From Pseudomonas sp. DTU12.3 (GTDB taxonomy: Bacteria > Pseudomonadota > Gammaproteobacteria > Pseudomonadales > Pseudomonadaceae), in NCBI RefSeq assembly GCF_004124275.1, contig NZ_CP027218.1, positions 4,219,501 through 4,283,500 of the forward strand: DNA of 64,000 nucleotides, given 5' to 3'. The notes beneath the pieces were generated by a model that saw only the letters and a program-made list of their open reading frames with translations, did not search any database and was not told the DNA's origin. The position numbers and the translations under genes were made by a program. Of this stretch, positions 23,150 through 32,343 are shown piece by piece; the first letter of the stretch is position 1, and each line of letters begins with the position of its first letter.

Positions 23150-25610
23150 GGGCAAACGTCCTGAGCAAGTCCGCCGGTTGCGTGCGGTACAGCGAATACA
23201 GCGGCCACGCCGAAGCCAACAATGTCGCCAGTAGTGCCAAACCCATCAACTGCAAAAGCTGCCAAGGGAATACCCGCAACGGCAGACGCCAGCCAAATGC
23301 CTGCACATTGATTACCGCATCCAGGCACCACGCCAATGCGATTCCCAATGGCAGCGCCAAGACCAGCGTCAGCACTGCCAATAGCCAGGTTTGGCCGAGG
23401 TTGAGCAGCATCAATTGTTTGCGCGTCACGCCCAACGCCCACAGCGGCGCGAGTTGTCCGAGACGGCTCTGGCTCTGCGTCAGCAGGCTGATAAACAGCG
23501 CCACGCCGGCGACTGCCAGCGTCAGGCTGTTCAACGCCGCCGTCGCCGCAAAAGTGCGTTCGAACACTTGCAGCGACCAGCCCTTGAGGCGGGCCTGATC
23601 GACGATACGACTGTCATCCAGCTGAAAACGCGCCTGCAACGCGCTCAACAACGGCGGGATATTCGCTGGATCGATGCGCAGGTTAAAACGGTTCGGCGTC
23701 AGTTGCGGCCAGCCGCGCAGCAGGTGATTGACGTTGGCCAGCAAGTGTCCCTTGGGATTGCCGTAATCGGCGTAGATGCCGACGATGCGCGGCGACCATG
23801 CGCCGTTGGGTGTGGGAATGGTCAGGTGGTCGCCCGCGCGCACCTTCAGGCGCCGGGCGAGTTGTTCACTGAGCATCACCGCATCGTCGGTCGCCAGGTG
23901 CCCCCACGGGTCGCCGCCACTGGCATCGAGCAACGGCCAGTGTTGGCGATAATGCGGGTGATCGATCACCCCGAACACTTCGGCGGGCCAGCCTTGCAGC
24001 GTTACCGACACTTGCCAGTTGGGCAGCACCGCCGCGACGTTCGGTTGCTGCCTGAGCCAGCTGTACATCTCGCGCGCCTGCGCCGGATTGCTCGGGTTGA
24101 TGTACAGCTCGGCGCTCAGGCGTTGTTCGAGCCAGTCATTGAAGGTCTGGCGAAAACCGGCGGTCATGCTGCCCGCGCCGATATTCGCAGCAAGGGCCAA
24201 CAGCAACGCCATCAGCGCCAGACTCAACGCCGGCAATTGTTGCCGGCAATCGGCGAGAAACCACTGCCCGAGCACCGAGCGACTGTGCCCCAGCAACTGA
24301 TTCAAGATCGCGCTGAGCAACACCGGCAGCGCCAGCGCGGCGCCGAGCAGCAACCCGGCCATCAGCACAAATCCGCTGGCCAGGCTGTCGCCCCACACCA
24401 GTGCAGCCAGTGCCAGCGCTCCCAACAGCAAGGCAAGCCAGCATTGGCGGCGCAGCCACAGCGCATATTGCTGGTGCCAGGCTTGCGGGTCCGCCACCGC
24501 CAGCAGTGGCAACTTCGCCGCGCGCAGCAAACTGTTGGCCCCGGCGAGCAAGGCGCCGAGCAGGCTCAAACCAATGCCGCTGAACCACCACCATGGGCTC
24601 AGCCGCAACTGCCCCGCCACTTCCGCGCCGTACAAACCGCGCAGGCTGGCGGCGACGTCCGGCAACAGCACGCTGGCCAGCCAGTAGCCGCTGATCACAC
24701 CGAACAATCCGCCAATCAGCGCCAGCACAGCTAATTCGACGATCAGGCAAAAAATCAGCATCCGCGCGCTGACACCGCAGGCCCGCAGGGTGCGCAGCAA
24801 GCCTCGGCGCTGTTCCAATGCGAGGCCGATGGCGGCATGGACGATGAACAATCCCACCACAAACGAGAGAAAACCCAAGGCATCGAGATTCAGATGAAAG
24901 CTCTCGGTCAGCCGCGCCAGATTGTTTTCCTCGCCGCTGCTTTTCAGCTGTAACTGGCCGTTGAACGCAGACGGCAGCGGCTGGTGAAACTCCTTGGGCA
25001 GCAACAGCCGCGACAATTGTCCGGGTTGTTCGAGCAGGGTTTGCGCCACGCCGATATCGACCAGCAAGACACCCGGCGCCATGTCCTTTTGCACGCGCAA
25101 CGGTGGCAACGTCAGCCCATTGATAGTCTGCGGTGTGGCGCCCTCGGCGAGGTTCAAGGCCTGCAAGGTTTCCGGGGAAACCCAAGTAGTGCCCGGCGGG
25201 GTGAAGAATTCAACGATGCGCTCGATCGGCATCGCCTGCCCGGCCACAGCAGAGTCCGCCGGCAACGACACCGGTTCGATGCCGATCAATTGCAGCCGCT
25301 GGTTTTCCTCACCCTTGAGGAGCAAACGGCCCTGCAACAGCGGCGACACCGGCCAGCCCTGTCGACGCAGATCGACAAACCACTGTTGGCTGAACGTCGC
25401 ACCGTTTGGCGTACTCAGACTGGCCTGCGGTTCGCCGCCGATCATTTGGCTAGCGCGGGCGTAGCTGTCGCGGGCCTGACTGTTCAGCGCCTCGACGCCG
25501 GTGAGCAGGCTGGTCGCCAGCCACAACCCGGTCAGCACACTGAAAAACTGCACGGGATGACGTCGCCAATGGCTGAGCAGCGCGCGCAGGGTCTGGCGGA
25601 AAACGTTCAC
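23139..25610 (-). CDS. FtsX-family ABC transporter permease
   Basis: An 823-residue inner-membrane permease. One N-terminal membrane helix precedes a large periplasmic part, followed by two FtsX-type groups of membrane helices (FLSFVVGLFIVHAAIGLALEQ and LTLAVAGVALFISLLTQSQS are typical). This is the duplicated eight-to-ten helix design of LolC/YbbP/AttFG relatives, which do mechanical work on lipids or proteins rather than import. The GTG start overlaps the ATPase stop (GTGA), and the C-terminus overlaps the lipoprotein gene, so all three form one coupled operon. Confidence 0.9.
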   Translation of the reverse strand: MNVFRQTLRALLSHWRRHPVQFFSVLTGLWLATSLLTGVEALNSQARDSYARASQMIGGEPQASLSTPNGATFSQQWFVDLRRQGWPVSPLLQGRLLLKGEENQRLQLIGIEPVSLPADSAVAGQAMPIERIVEFFTPPGTTWVSPETLQALNLAEGATPQTINGLTLPPLRVQKDMAPGVLLVDIGVAQTLLEQPGQLSRLLLPKEFHQPLPSAFNGQLQLKSSGEENNLARLTESFHLNLDALGFLSFVVGLFIVHAAIGLALEQRRGLLRTLRACGVSARMLIFCLIVELAVLALIGGLFGVISGYWLASVLLPDVAASLRGLYGAEVAGQLRLSPWWWFSGIGLSLLGALLAGANSLLRAAKLPLLAVADPQAWHQQYALWLRRQCWLALLLGALALAALVWGDSLASGFVLMAGLLLGAALALPVLLSAILNQLLGHSRSVLGQWFLADCRQQLPALSLALMALLLALAANIGAGSMTAGFRQTFNDWLEQRLSAELYINPSNPAQAREMYSWLRQQPNVAAVLPNWQVSVTLQGWPAEVFGVIDHPHYRQHWPLLDASGGDPWGHLATDDAVMLSEQLARRLKVRAGDHLTIPTPNGAWSPRIVGIYADYGNPKGHLLANVNHLLRGWPQLTPNRFNLRIDPANIPPLLSALQARFQLDDSRIVDQARLKGWSLQVFERTFAATAALNSLTLAVAGVALFISLLTQSQSRLGQLAPLWALGVTRKQLMLLNLGQTWLLAVLTLVLALPLGIALAWCLDAVINVQAFGWRLPLRVFPWQLLQLMGLALLATLLASAWPLYSLYRTQPADLLRTFAHED

Positions 25611-26260
25611 GTCAGCCGTCCTTTCGACAGCACCAGCCGTTGCGCCAACCGCGCCGCCACCCGGTGGCTGTGGGTGACCATCAGCAAAGTGGTCGACGTG
25701 TCGTCGAGCAGTTCCAGCAACAGGCGCAGCACTTCATCACTGGTCGCTTCGTCGAGGCTGCCGGTGGGTTCATCGGCCAGCAACAGTTTCGGTTGCGACG
25801 CCAGCGCCCGGCCCAATGCAACCCGCTGTTGCTGACCACCGGAAAGCTGTTCCGGATAACGCTTGAGCAAATCGCCCAGCCCCAGGCGCTGCACCAAATG
25901 CGCCTGCCAACGCGGCTCATGACGCCCGGCCAGGCGCGTCTGAAACGCCAGATTGTCCTCGACGCGCAAACTGCCGATCAGGTTGAACTGCTGAAACACC
26001 AGACCGATTTCCGTACGCCGCCAGTGCGCCAGTTGCGCTTCGTTCATTTCTTCCAGCCGATGCTCGCCGCTGTGAATGCTGCCGCGATCGACCTTGTCGA
26101 GACCGGCGACCAAGTGCAACAAGGTGCTTTTGCCGCTGCCGGATTCGCCCATCAACGCGAGGCTGCTGCCGGCTTGCAGCGTCAGGTCGACGCCTTGCAG
26201 CACCGGCAGCGAGCCTTGGGGTGTAACGTAGCTTTTGAAGACGTTTTCAACGCGAAGCAT
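25607..26260 (-). CDS. ABC transporter ATP-binding protein (LolD/MacB type)
   Basis: A 217-residue ATPase powering the downstream permease. All motifs are intact: Walker A GESGSGKST, Q-loop VFQQFNL, signature LSGGQQQR, Walker B LLLADEPTG and the H-loop THSH. The start is the ATG of MLRVENVFKSY behind AGGTGG; an upstream extension in frame is not family-like. It is the first gene of the three-gene leftward operon. Confidence 0.93.
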   Translation of the reverse strand: MLRVENVFKSYVTPQGSLPVLQGVDLTLQAGSSLALMGESGSGKSTLLHLVAGLDKVDRGSIHSGEHRLEEMNEAQLAHWRRTEIGLVFQQFNLIGSLRVEDNLAFQTRLAGRHEPRWQAHLVQRLGLGDLLKRYPEQLSGGQQQRVALGRALASQPKLLLADEPTGSLDEATSDEVLRLLLELLDDTSTTLLMVTHSHRVAARLAQRLVLSKGRLT

Positions 26261-26343
26261 GCCGCCACCTGATCGGTCAGAGTGAGGCAAGGATAGCGGA
26301 TGCCGATGACAGACCAGAATCTTGCGGTGAATCACACGACCGC

Positions 26344-26409
26344 TTCGCGAGCAGGCTCGCTCCCACATTTGGAATGCAGGCAACCTGTGGGAGCGAGCCT
26401 GCTCGCGAA
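26344..26409. repeat. REPIN-like inverted repeat, family B
   Basis: TTCGCGAGCAGGCTCGCTCCCACA and its exact complement, separated by a short spacer around GGAATGCAGG. This family (GCGAGC..GCTCCCAC core) is distinct from family A and recurs at 47529 and 49828. Confidence 0.88.
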
Positions 26410-26434
26410 AGCGTCAGCCCAGCCAACTCAAAAT

Positions 26435-28132
26435 CTACTGTCCCGCCGCCACACTCGTCGCTGCCTGCGCCGGCGTGACGATGCTGCCAAGATCAATATG
26501 CTTCCACTCAGGCTTGGCCCCCAGCCGCGCATTGAAGCGATAGTTGAAGGTGAACTCATCCGCCGTCGGCACGCTCAGCGGTTTGCCGTAAAGCGCCTCG
26601 ATCCCCGCCAGGTCATAACCCATCAACTGCAACAGCGTCGGGAAGATGTTGTAGTGACTGGAGCGGTCCTTGTTCGCCGGCAGTTGCGCCGACCAGTCCA
26701 GTGTCTTCAGATCATTGCCCTGAATCACCACCAATGGCACCAGCCCTTCCTCCTCCACCGGGTCGCCACCGCAATGGGTATTGAGCCCGGGATTACCGCG
26801 TTCATGCAGATCCTGGCCATGATCGGAGGTGTAGATCAGCAACGCATTATTCAGATGGGCCTGGGCGAACACCCGCGCAAAGAATTCGCCGACGTTCCAT
26901 AACACGGTGTTCTTGTAGGCGTTGCGATACAGCACCCAGTCATCCGGCTGGCCATTGAAACCGGTGCGTTCGCCCGTGTCGGCGACTTCGGTGAACTGCC
27001 CGCGCGGCAGAGTCGGGCGGTAGGCCATGAACGCATCCGGGTATTTATCGTGCACCGGAAAATGCGCGCCAACCTTGTTGATCACCACCAGTTCCGGCTG
27101 GTCGTCGTTGAGCAGTTCGATCAGCTTCGCCGCAGCCGCCATGTCGCGGTCACGCACACTGGTCTGGTCGAATTGCACGAACTCATCGATGTCCTTCTTC
27201 TCGGTATCGGTCATCAGATTCTGCAGATTGCCGCCGGTACGTTGGGCATCGATGTACACCGTGCGCAGCCCGACCTTTTTCGCGTACTGCCAGATCGACG
27301 GCAGCGTGCTGTTGATGCGCATGTAGTCGGCGCGGGTCCCGCCGTAGCGCAACGTGACGTTGGTGTCGGCGCTGCAATTGGCGATGGATGCCGCGTAGCC
27401 GTAATTGAAAATGGCGACGCCGGGGTGCGCCTGGTTGAGGTTGCTGTGCACACCGAACGGCGCGTTGATATCGAGATAATTGCCGGAGATGCTTTCGTCG
27501 ATGATCAGCACGATGTCATGCCCGACCGCCGTCGAAGCGCGCGCCAGCGTCACCGGTTCACGCGGGCCGACGGTGTTGTGCAGCGCTTCGTAGACAAACA
27601 GGTTCAGATAGGCCAGCGGCGTGTACATGATCGGCAGGCCACGGGCGCCCTCGCCCGCCCGCAAAAACAGCACCGCGCTGAGCAGCAACACGCCACACAC
27701 CGGCGCCGCTACGCGCAGGGCATTGGGCACCACCAGTGCATGCCGTGGTTTGAGGCCAACGCCCAACAACAGCAACAAACCGCTGAGCGCACCGTGCAGG
27801 ATCGCGTCACGGTACTGATACGCCGCTTCCTGGATGAAGCCACCGGAGTAGACCAGCGAGACGAAGCTGCTGTAGCTCAGGTAATCGGCCGTGACCCGCG
27901 TATAGACATCAAAAAACACCGCCGAGACAAACATCGCCAATGCGAATAAATGCCGAATGAGTGTCTGCCGTATATACGCCGTTAGATATAACGCTAAAGT
28001 CAGCGCCAAAAACATCGCGCCAAAAAGAAGTGCAGCAAAACCGAAGCCGATAGCATTTAACCGATCAATGTAATATTCGCAATAAAGCAGCAAATAAATA
28101 ACTAAAAGCAGTTCTTTCAAATATCGAAACAT
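26435..28132 (-). CDS. Membrane sulfatase/phosphoethanolamine-transferase-fold protein
   Basis: A 565-residue inner-membrane protein. About five membrane helices fill the first 190 residues, then a periplasmic alkaline-phosphatase-superfamily domain follows. DIVLIIDESISGNYLDI holds the metal-binding acids and a likely Ser nucleophile (EptA-type enzymes use Thr), VVINKVGAHFPVHDKYP and IYTSDHGQDLHERG hold further metal ligands. Relatives transfer phosphoethanolamine or phosphoglycerol to envelope glycans or lipid A. The ATG of MFRYLKELLL is chosen because it starts directly at the first helix. Divergent from the polysaccharide operon. Confidence 0.85.
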   Translation of the reverse strand: MFRYLKELLLVIYLLLYCEYYIDRLNAIGFGFAALLFGAMFLALTLALYLTAYIRQTLIRHLFALAMFVSAVFFDVYTRVTADYLSYSSFVSLVYSGGFIQEAAYQYRDAILHGALSGLLLLLGVGLKPRHALVVPNALRVAAPVCGVLLLSAVLFLRAGEGARGLPIMYTPLAYLNLFVYEALHNTVGPREPVTLARASTAVGHDIVLIIDESISGNYLDINAPFGVHSNLNQAHPGVAIFNYGYAASIANCSADTNVTLRYGGTRADYMRINSTLPSIWQYAKKVGLRTVYIDAQRTGGNLQNLMTDTEKKDIDEFVQFDQTSVRDRDMAAAAKLIELLNDDQPELVVINKVGAHFPVHDKYPDAFMAYRPTLPRGQFTEVADTGERTGFNGQPDDWVLYRNAYKNTVLWNVGEFFARVFAQAHLNNALLIYTSDHGQDLHERGNPGLNTHCGGDPVEEEGLVPLVVIQGNDLKTLDWSAQLPANKDRSSHYNIFPTLLQLMGYDLAGIEALYGKPLSVPTADEFTFNYRFNARLGAKPEWKHIDLGSIVTPAQAATSVAAGQ

Positions 28133-28523
28133 GGCAATTCCGCTCGCGCAAAAACGGCAGAGGGTCAAGAGATTGTCGGTCAAAATCTGACACTAGCACC
28201 CGGCCATCAAAGCGCAAGAAATGGCTGACTTTTCGTAAAAGCGTCAAAAAACCGATGACTCAAATCTGACACACTCAAGTTGCTGAAAGCCTTTAATTTC
28301 GCGGCCTTCGACCGTTTATCGCTTTCTTTTAAATGTGAAAAAGGCGTCAAGGACGGTACAAATCCAGCAATAGCAAGCACTTGATGGCCAATCGCCCCCA
28401 AAATTGGGGCTGTTATACAGGTGCAACATGTCATTTTGCTGACACGCTTTTCCCACCCTGCGCTATACCCCTTTTGACAGTCTCATTTCGAACTCTTTCC
28501 ACCGTCTTACGAGGCACGCCAAT
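28133..28523. other. 391-bp divergent promoter region of the polysaccharide operon
   Basis: No gene is visible; it is more AT-rich than its surroundings. A palindrome CCCCCAAAATTGGGG lies near 28396-28410 and could bind a regulator. A TTGACA hexamer at 28474-28479 might be a -35 box, but no good -10 follows at the right distance. A GAGG box precedes the ugd start. The region presumably holds the promoters of both the leftward sulfatase-fold gene and the rightward operon. Confidence 0.5.
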
Positions 28524-29876
28524 ATGGACGTGAGCGTATTTGGTACGGGCTATGTTGGCCTGATACAAGCAGCGGCACTTGCCGATGTTGGACATCGTGT
28601 TCTTTGCGTGGATATAGACCCGAATAAAATCAAGCAACTGCAACAAGCAGTTCCACCAATCAGTGAACCGGGATTATCCAGCACCCTGGAAGAAAACATC
28701 AAAGCCGGGCGTTTGTTGTTCAGCACCCAGGCCAGTGATGCCGTCGAGCACGCAGAGCTGATCTTCATCGCCGTGGGCACGCCGGCCGACGAGGATGGCT
28801 CTGCCGACCTCAGCCACGTGCTCAACGTTGCTCGCCAGATCGCCTCGCACATGGAAGCCGATCGCACGCTGATCATCAAATCCACGGTGCCGGTCGGCAC
28901 GGCCGATCAGGTGCTGGCAACGGCCAACAGCGAACTGCTGCGTCGCGGCAAAACCGCGCTGACCGTGCGTGTGGTTTCCAACCCGGAATTCCTCAAGGAA
29001 GGCAGCGCCCTCGCCGATTGCATGCGCCCGGACCGGATCATCGTCGGCACCCGCGACGACGAGGCCCGCGAGCAGATGAGCGAGCTGTACGCGCCGTTCT
29101 GCCGCAACCACGAAAAACTGATGTTCATGGACAACCGCAGCGCCGAGCTGACCAAGTACGCGGCTAACGCGATGCTCGCCACGCGCATCAGCTTCATGAA
29201 CGAGCTGGCCAACCTCACCGAGCTGCTTGGCGCCGACATCGAAGCGGTGCGTAAAGGCATCGGCTCTGATCCGCGCATTGGCTACCACTTCATCTATCCG
29301 GGCTGCGGCTTCGGTGGCTCGTGCTTTCCCAAAGACCTGCGCGCCTTGCTGCACACTGCCGAACACAACGGCATGCCGCTGAAATTGCTGCGCAGCGTCA
29401 CCGACGTCAACGACCTGCAGCGGCACATCCTGTTCAGCAAACTGAAAGCGCAATTTCCCCAAGGTCTGGCCGGCAAGTCCATTGCGATCTGGGGCCTGGC
29501 GTTCAAACCGAACACCGACGATATGCGCGAAGCCCCCAGCCGTTATCTGATGGATGCGCTCTGGGCCGAAGGCGCCAGCGTGCAGGCCTACGACCCGGAA
29601 GCCATGTCCGAATGCCGACGCCTCTACGGCTACCGCAATGACCTGCATCTGTGCGCGACCCGCGACGACACCCTCGAAGACGCCGATGCGCTGGTGATCT
29701 GCACCGAATGGAAAAACTTCCGCGTGGTCGATTTCGAACTGCTCGCGCAAAAGCTGCGCTCGAAGGTGATCATCGACGGCCGCAATCTCTACAACCCGGA
29801 ACAAGTGGCCGCCGCCGGTTTGCACTACAGCGGCATAGGCCTGCGCCACATCGCTCCCGAAGGGCTGCGGCCATGA
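28524..29876 (+). CDS. ugd: UDP-glucose 6-dehydrogenase
   Basis: A 450-residue enzyme oxidising UDP-glucose twice with NAD+ to UDP-glucuronate. The N-terminal Rossmann motif VFGTGYVGL (5-13), STVPVGTAD, the catalytic segment GCGFGGSCFPKD with Cys267, and the C-terminal WGLAFKPNTDDMREAPS are all present. It is the first gene of the polysaccharide operon and supplies the uronic acid donor. Its stop overlaps the start of the epimerase (ATGA), so the two products are made together. Confidence 0.96.
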   Translation: MDVSVFGTGYVGLIQAAALADVGHRVLCVDIDPNKIKQLQQAVPPISEPGLSSTLEENIKAGRLLFSTQASDAVEHAELIFIAVGTPADEDGSADLSHVLNVARQIASHMEADRTLIIKSTVPVGTADQVLATANSELLRRGKTALTVRVVSNPEFLKEGSALADCMRPDRIIVGTRDDEAREQMSELYAPFCRNHEKLMFMDNRSAELTKYAANAMLATRISFMNELANLTELLGADIEAVRKGIGSDPRIGYHFIYPGCGFGGSCFPKDLRALLHTAEHNGMPLKLLRSVTDVNDLQRHILFSKLKAQFPQGLAGKSIAIWGLAFKPNTDDMREAPSRYLMDALWAEGASVQAYDPEAMSECRRLYGYRNDLHLCATRDDTLEDADALVICTEWKNFRVVDFELLAQKLRSKVIIDGRNLYNPEQVAAAGLHYSGIGLRHIAPEGLRP

Positions 29877-30910
29877 AGATTCTGGTCACCGGTGCGGCCG
29901 GTTTCATTGGTGCCCATTGCGTGTTGCGGCTGATGCGCGATGGCCACGCGGTGGTCGGTCTGGATAATTTCAACGCCTACTACGACCCGCAACTCAAGCA
30001 CGATCGCGTGCAATGGGTGCGCGAGCGGGTTGGCGATTTCCAGCTCGCCACGGTTGACCTGGCCGATGCCTCGGCCATCGAAGCGCTGTTTGTCCGCGAA
30101 CGCCCGCAAGTGGTGATTCACCTCGCGGCGCAGGCCGGGGTGCGTTATTCGCTGGAAAATCCACGAGCGTATCTGGACAGCAACCTCAACGGTTTCCTCA
30201 ACATTCTGGAAAGCTGCCGGCATCACCCGGTCGAGCATCTGATCTACGCCTCGTCGAGTTCGGTGTACGGCGCCAACCAGCACACGCCTTACTCGGTGAA
30301 AGATGGCGTCAATCACCCGCTGTCGCTGTACGCGGCGACGAAAAAGGCCAATGAGCTGATGGCGCACAGCTACAGCCACCTGTTCGGCATTCCCAGCACC
30401 GGGCTGCGCTTTTTCACCGTGTACGGGCCATGGGGCCGGCCGGACATGTCGCCGATCCAGTTCGCCCGGGCAATCACCGAGGGCACGCCACTGAAGCTGT
30501 TCAATTACGGCGAACACCAACGCGACTTCACCTACATCGACGACATCGTCGAGAGCATCGCCCGCCTTGTCGAACATGCGCCGCACGCCCATCCGGAATG
30601 GGACCGCGAACATCCCGATGCGGGCACCAGCATGGCGCCGTGGTGCCTGTTCAACATTGGCGGCCACCACCCGGTGGAACTGAAAACCTATCTGGCGCTG
30701 ATGGAGAAACACCTCGGCCAGAAAGCCCTTGTCGAGCTGTTGCCACTGCAACCGGGCGACGTGCTCAACACCTGTGCCGAGACCGACGATCTGGCCCAGG
30801 CCACCGGATTCCAGCCACGCATAGAGCTGGATGAAGGACTTGGACGCTTCATCGCATGGTTTCGCGACTACTACCCGACTGCCTATCGCCCACGCGCCGC
30901 TCGCGGCTGA
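29873..30910 (+). CDS. UDP-glucuronate 4-epimerase-like enzyme
   Basis: A 345-residue extended SDR epimerase. TGAAGFIG (6-13) binds NAD, SSSSVYG and YAATK (Tyr153, Lys157) form the catalytic set, and RFFTVYGPWGRPDM is typical of enzymes making UDP-galacturonate from UDP-glucuronate. The length and the position directly behind ugd support this over UDP-glucose epimerase. The polymer is therefore expected to contain galacturonic and/or glucuronic acid. Confidence 0.9.
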   Translation: MKILVTGAAGFIGAHCVLRLMRDGHAVVGLDNFNAYYDPQLKHDRVQWVRERVGDFQLATVDLADASAIEALFVRERPQVVIHLAAQAGVRYSLENPRAYLDSNLNGFLNILESCRHHPVEHLIYASSSSVYGANQHTPYSVKDGVNHPLSLYAATKKANELMAHSYSHLFGIPSTGLRFFTVYGPWGRPDMSPIQFARAITEGTPLKLFNYGEHQRDFTYIDDIVESIARLVEHAPHAHPEWDREHPDAGTSMAPWCLFNIGGHHPVELKTYLALMEKHLGQKALVELLPLQPGDVLNTCAETDDLAQATGFQPRIELDEGLGRFIAWFRDYYPTAYRPRAARG

Positions 30911-30928
30911 ACATCAGCGGAGGACTCC

Positions 30929-31675
30929 ATGACTGGACATGAAAAAGGTGTACCGATCCAACAACTGCAGCGCGACAAGCGCATGGATCCTGAGCAGCGA
31001 ATGCGCCTCGACGCAGCGATTCATCGCCAGGGTCGCGGTTGGTTCACGGGCCGCGATGGCGGTCGCCCATGGCAACTGTCACGCACCAACCGCGTGGTCG
31101 CCTGCCTCGGTGCGCTGATGATTCTGCTGCTGATTTCGCCGCTGCTGCTGGGCCTCGCACTGGCCATCAAATACTCCAGCAAAGGCCCGGTGATGTTTGT
31201 GCAGAAACGCACCGGCTACCGTGGCCGCAAGTTCGGCATGTACAAGTTCCGCACCATGGTCGCCAACGCCGAAGAATTGAAAGAGTCGCTGCGCCACCTG
31301 AATAAACACGGTGCCGACGCCATCGACTTCAAGATTGATCAGGACCCACGCATCACCGGCATCGGCGGTTTTTTGCGGCGCACCAGCCTCGACGAACTGC
31401 CCAACCTGATCAATGTAGTGACCGGCGACATGCGCCTGGTCGGCCCGCGTCCGACCTCGTTCAACGCCTACCGCTACAAGGACAGCCACCTCGCCCGTTT
31501 GGCGATTTACCCCGGTATGACCGGCCTCTGGCAGATCTCCGGGCGCAGCAACATCGACTTCGACCAGCGCGTTGAGTTGGACCTCAGCTACATCGCCGAG
31601 CAGAGCCTTTTGCTTGATCTGAAGATCCTGTTGAAAACCCCTTTCAAAGTATTCAGCGGCCACGGAGCAAGCTAA
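30929..31675 (+). CDS. Undecaprenyl-phosphate sugar phosphotransferase (priming enzyme)
   Basis: A 248-residue polyprenyl-phosphate sugar-1-phosphate transferase that starts the repeat unit on the lipid carrier. One hydrophobic segment (about 58-82) precedes the catalytic domain with VMFVQKRTGYRGRKFGMYKFRTM, FLRRTSLDELPNLINV and LVGPRPTSFNAYRY, ending in YPGMTGLWQISGRSN. It is the short form without the multi-helix N-terminus of WcaJ. Preceded by GGAGGA. The sugar could be glucose, galactose or another hexose. Confidence 0.93.
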   Translation: MTGHEKGVPIQQLQRDKRMDPEQRMRLDAAIHRQGRGWFTGRDGGRPWQLSRTNRVVACLGALMILLLISPLLLGLALAIKYSSKGPVMFVQKRTGYRGRKFGMYKFRTMVANAEELKESLRHLNKHGADAIDFKIDQDPRITGIGGFLRRTSLDELPNLINVVTGDMRLVGPRPTSFNAYRYKDSHLARLAIYPGMTGLWQISGRSNIDFDQRVELDLSYIAEQSLLLDLKILLKTPFKVFSGHGAS

Positions 31676-32322
31676 TGGACGGTTCAACGAATAAAAGCCT
31701 GAGCATTGCCAATCCCAGCGAATCGAACCTGACCTCGACCGTGCTGGATCTCGATCTGCGGATCTTGTTCCTGACCGCCGCCAACCCCGGCGCGGGTACC
31801 ACCACCAGTGCGCTGGCGCTGGCCAGCCAACTGGCGCAAATGAGCAGCGGCCAGGTGCTGCTGGTCGATGCCAGCCAGTCGGCGAGCAACCTCACCCAGC
31901 AACTGAACCTGAGCAAGGAGCGCGGCCTGCGCGACTTGCTGTTCAACCCGGACAACCCGCCGCTGTTGCAGGACTGCGTGGTGCAGGTGTCGAGCCTGCC
32001 CTTCCACGTGCTGCCCAATGGTCGGCCGATCCGCACCATGGAACACCTGACCGCCGAGCGCCTGAGTCCGTTGCTCGACCAGTTGGGCAGCCAGTACCGC
32101 TTCGTGGTGATTGACGGCGACGCGGTGTATTCCGCCGCTGACACGCTGGTCATCAGCACCCAGGTCGACGGCGTGGTGTTTGTCGTGCGCGCTGAGGACA
32201 CCCGCTGGGAAGTCGCCCAGGCCGCCGTGCAACGCCTGACTCAGGCCGGGGCGAAAGTGGTCGGCAGCGTGTTCAACCGGCGCAAGTACTACATGCCCAA
32301 ATGGCTTTACAAAAACCTCTAA
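31675..32322 (+). CDS. CpsD/Wzc-kinase-like P-loop protein with degenerate Walker A
   Basis: A 215-residue protein resembling the cytoplasmic part of bacterial tyrosine kinases that control chain length. The nucleotide loop reads NPGAGTTTSA where the family has GxGKS/T, so the catalytic Lys is replaced by Thr. The Walker A' strand VLLVDAS and Walker B FVVIDGD keep their Asp residues. The C-terminus has three tyrosines (KYYMPKWLYKNL), fewer than usual. The start overlaps the previous stop (TAATG). It may bind the co-polymerase without being an active kinase. Confidence 0.82.
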   Translation: MDGSTNKSLSIANPSESNLTSTVLDLDLRILFLTAANPGAGTTTSALALASQLAQMSSGQVLLVDASQSASNLTQQLNLSKERGLRDLLFNPDNPPLLQDCVVQVSSLPFHVLPNGRPIRTMEHLTAERLSPLLDQLGSQYRFVVIDGDAVYSAADTLVISTQVDGVVFVVRAEDTRWEVAQAAVQRLTQAGAKVVGSVFNRRKYYMPKWLYKNL

Positions 32323-32343
32323 GCGAACGCGAAGGATGACGCC

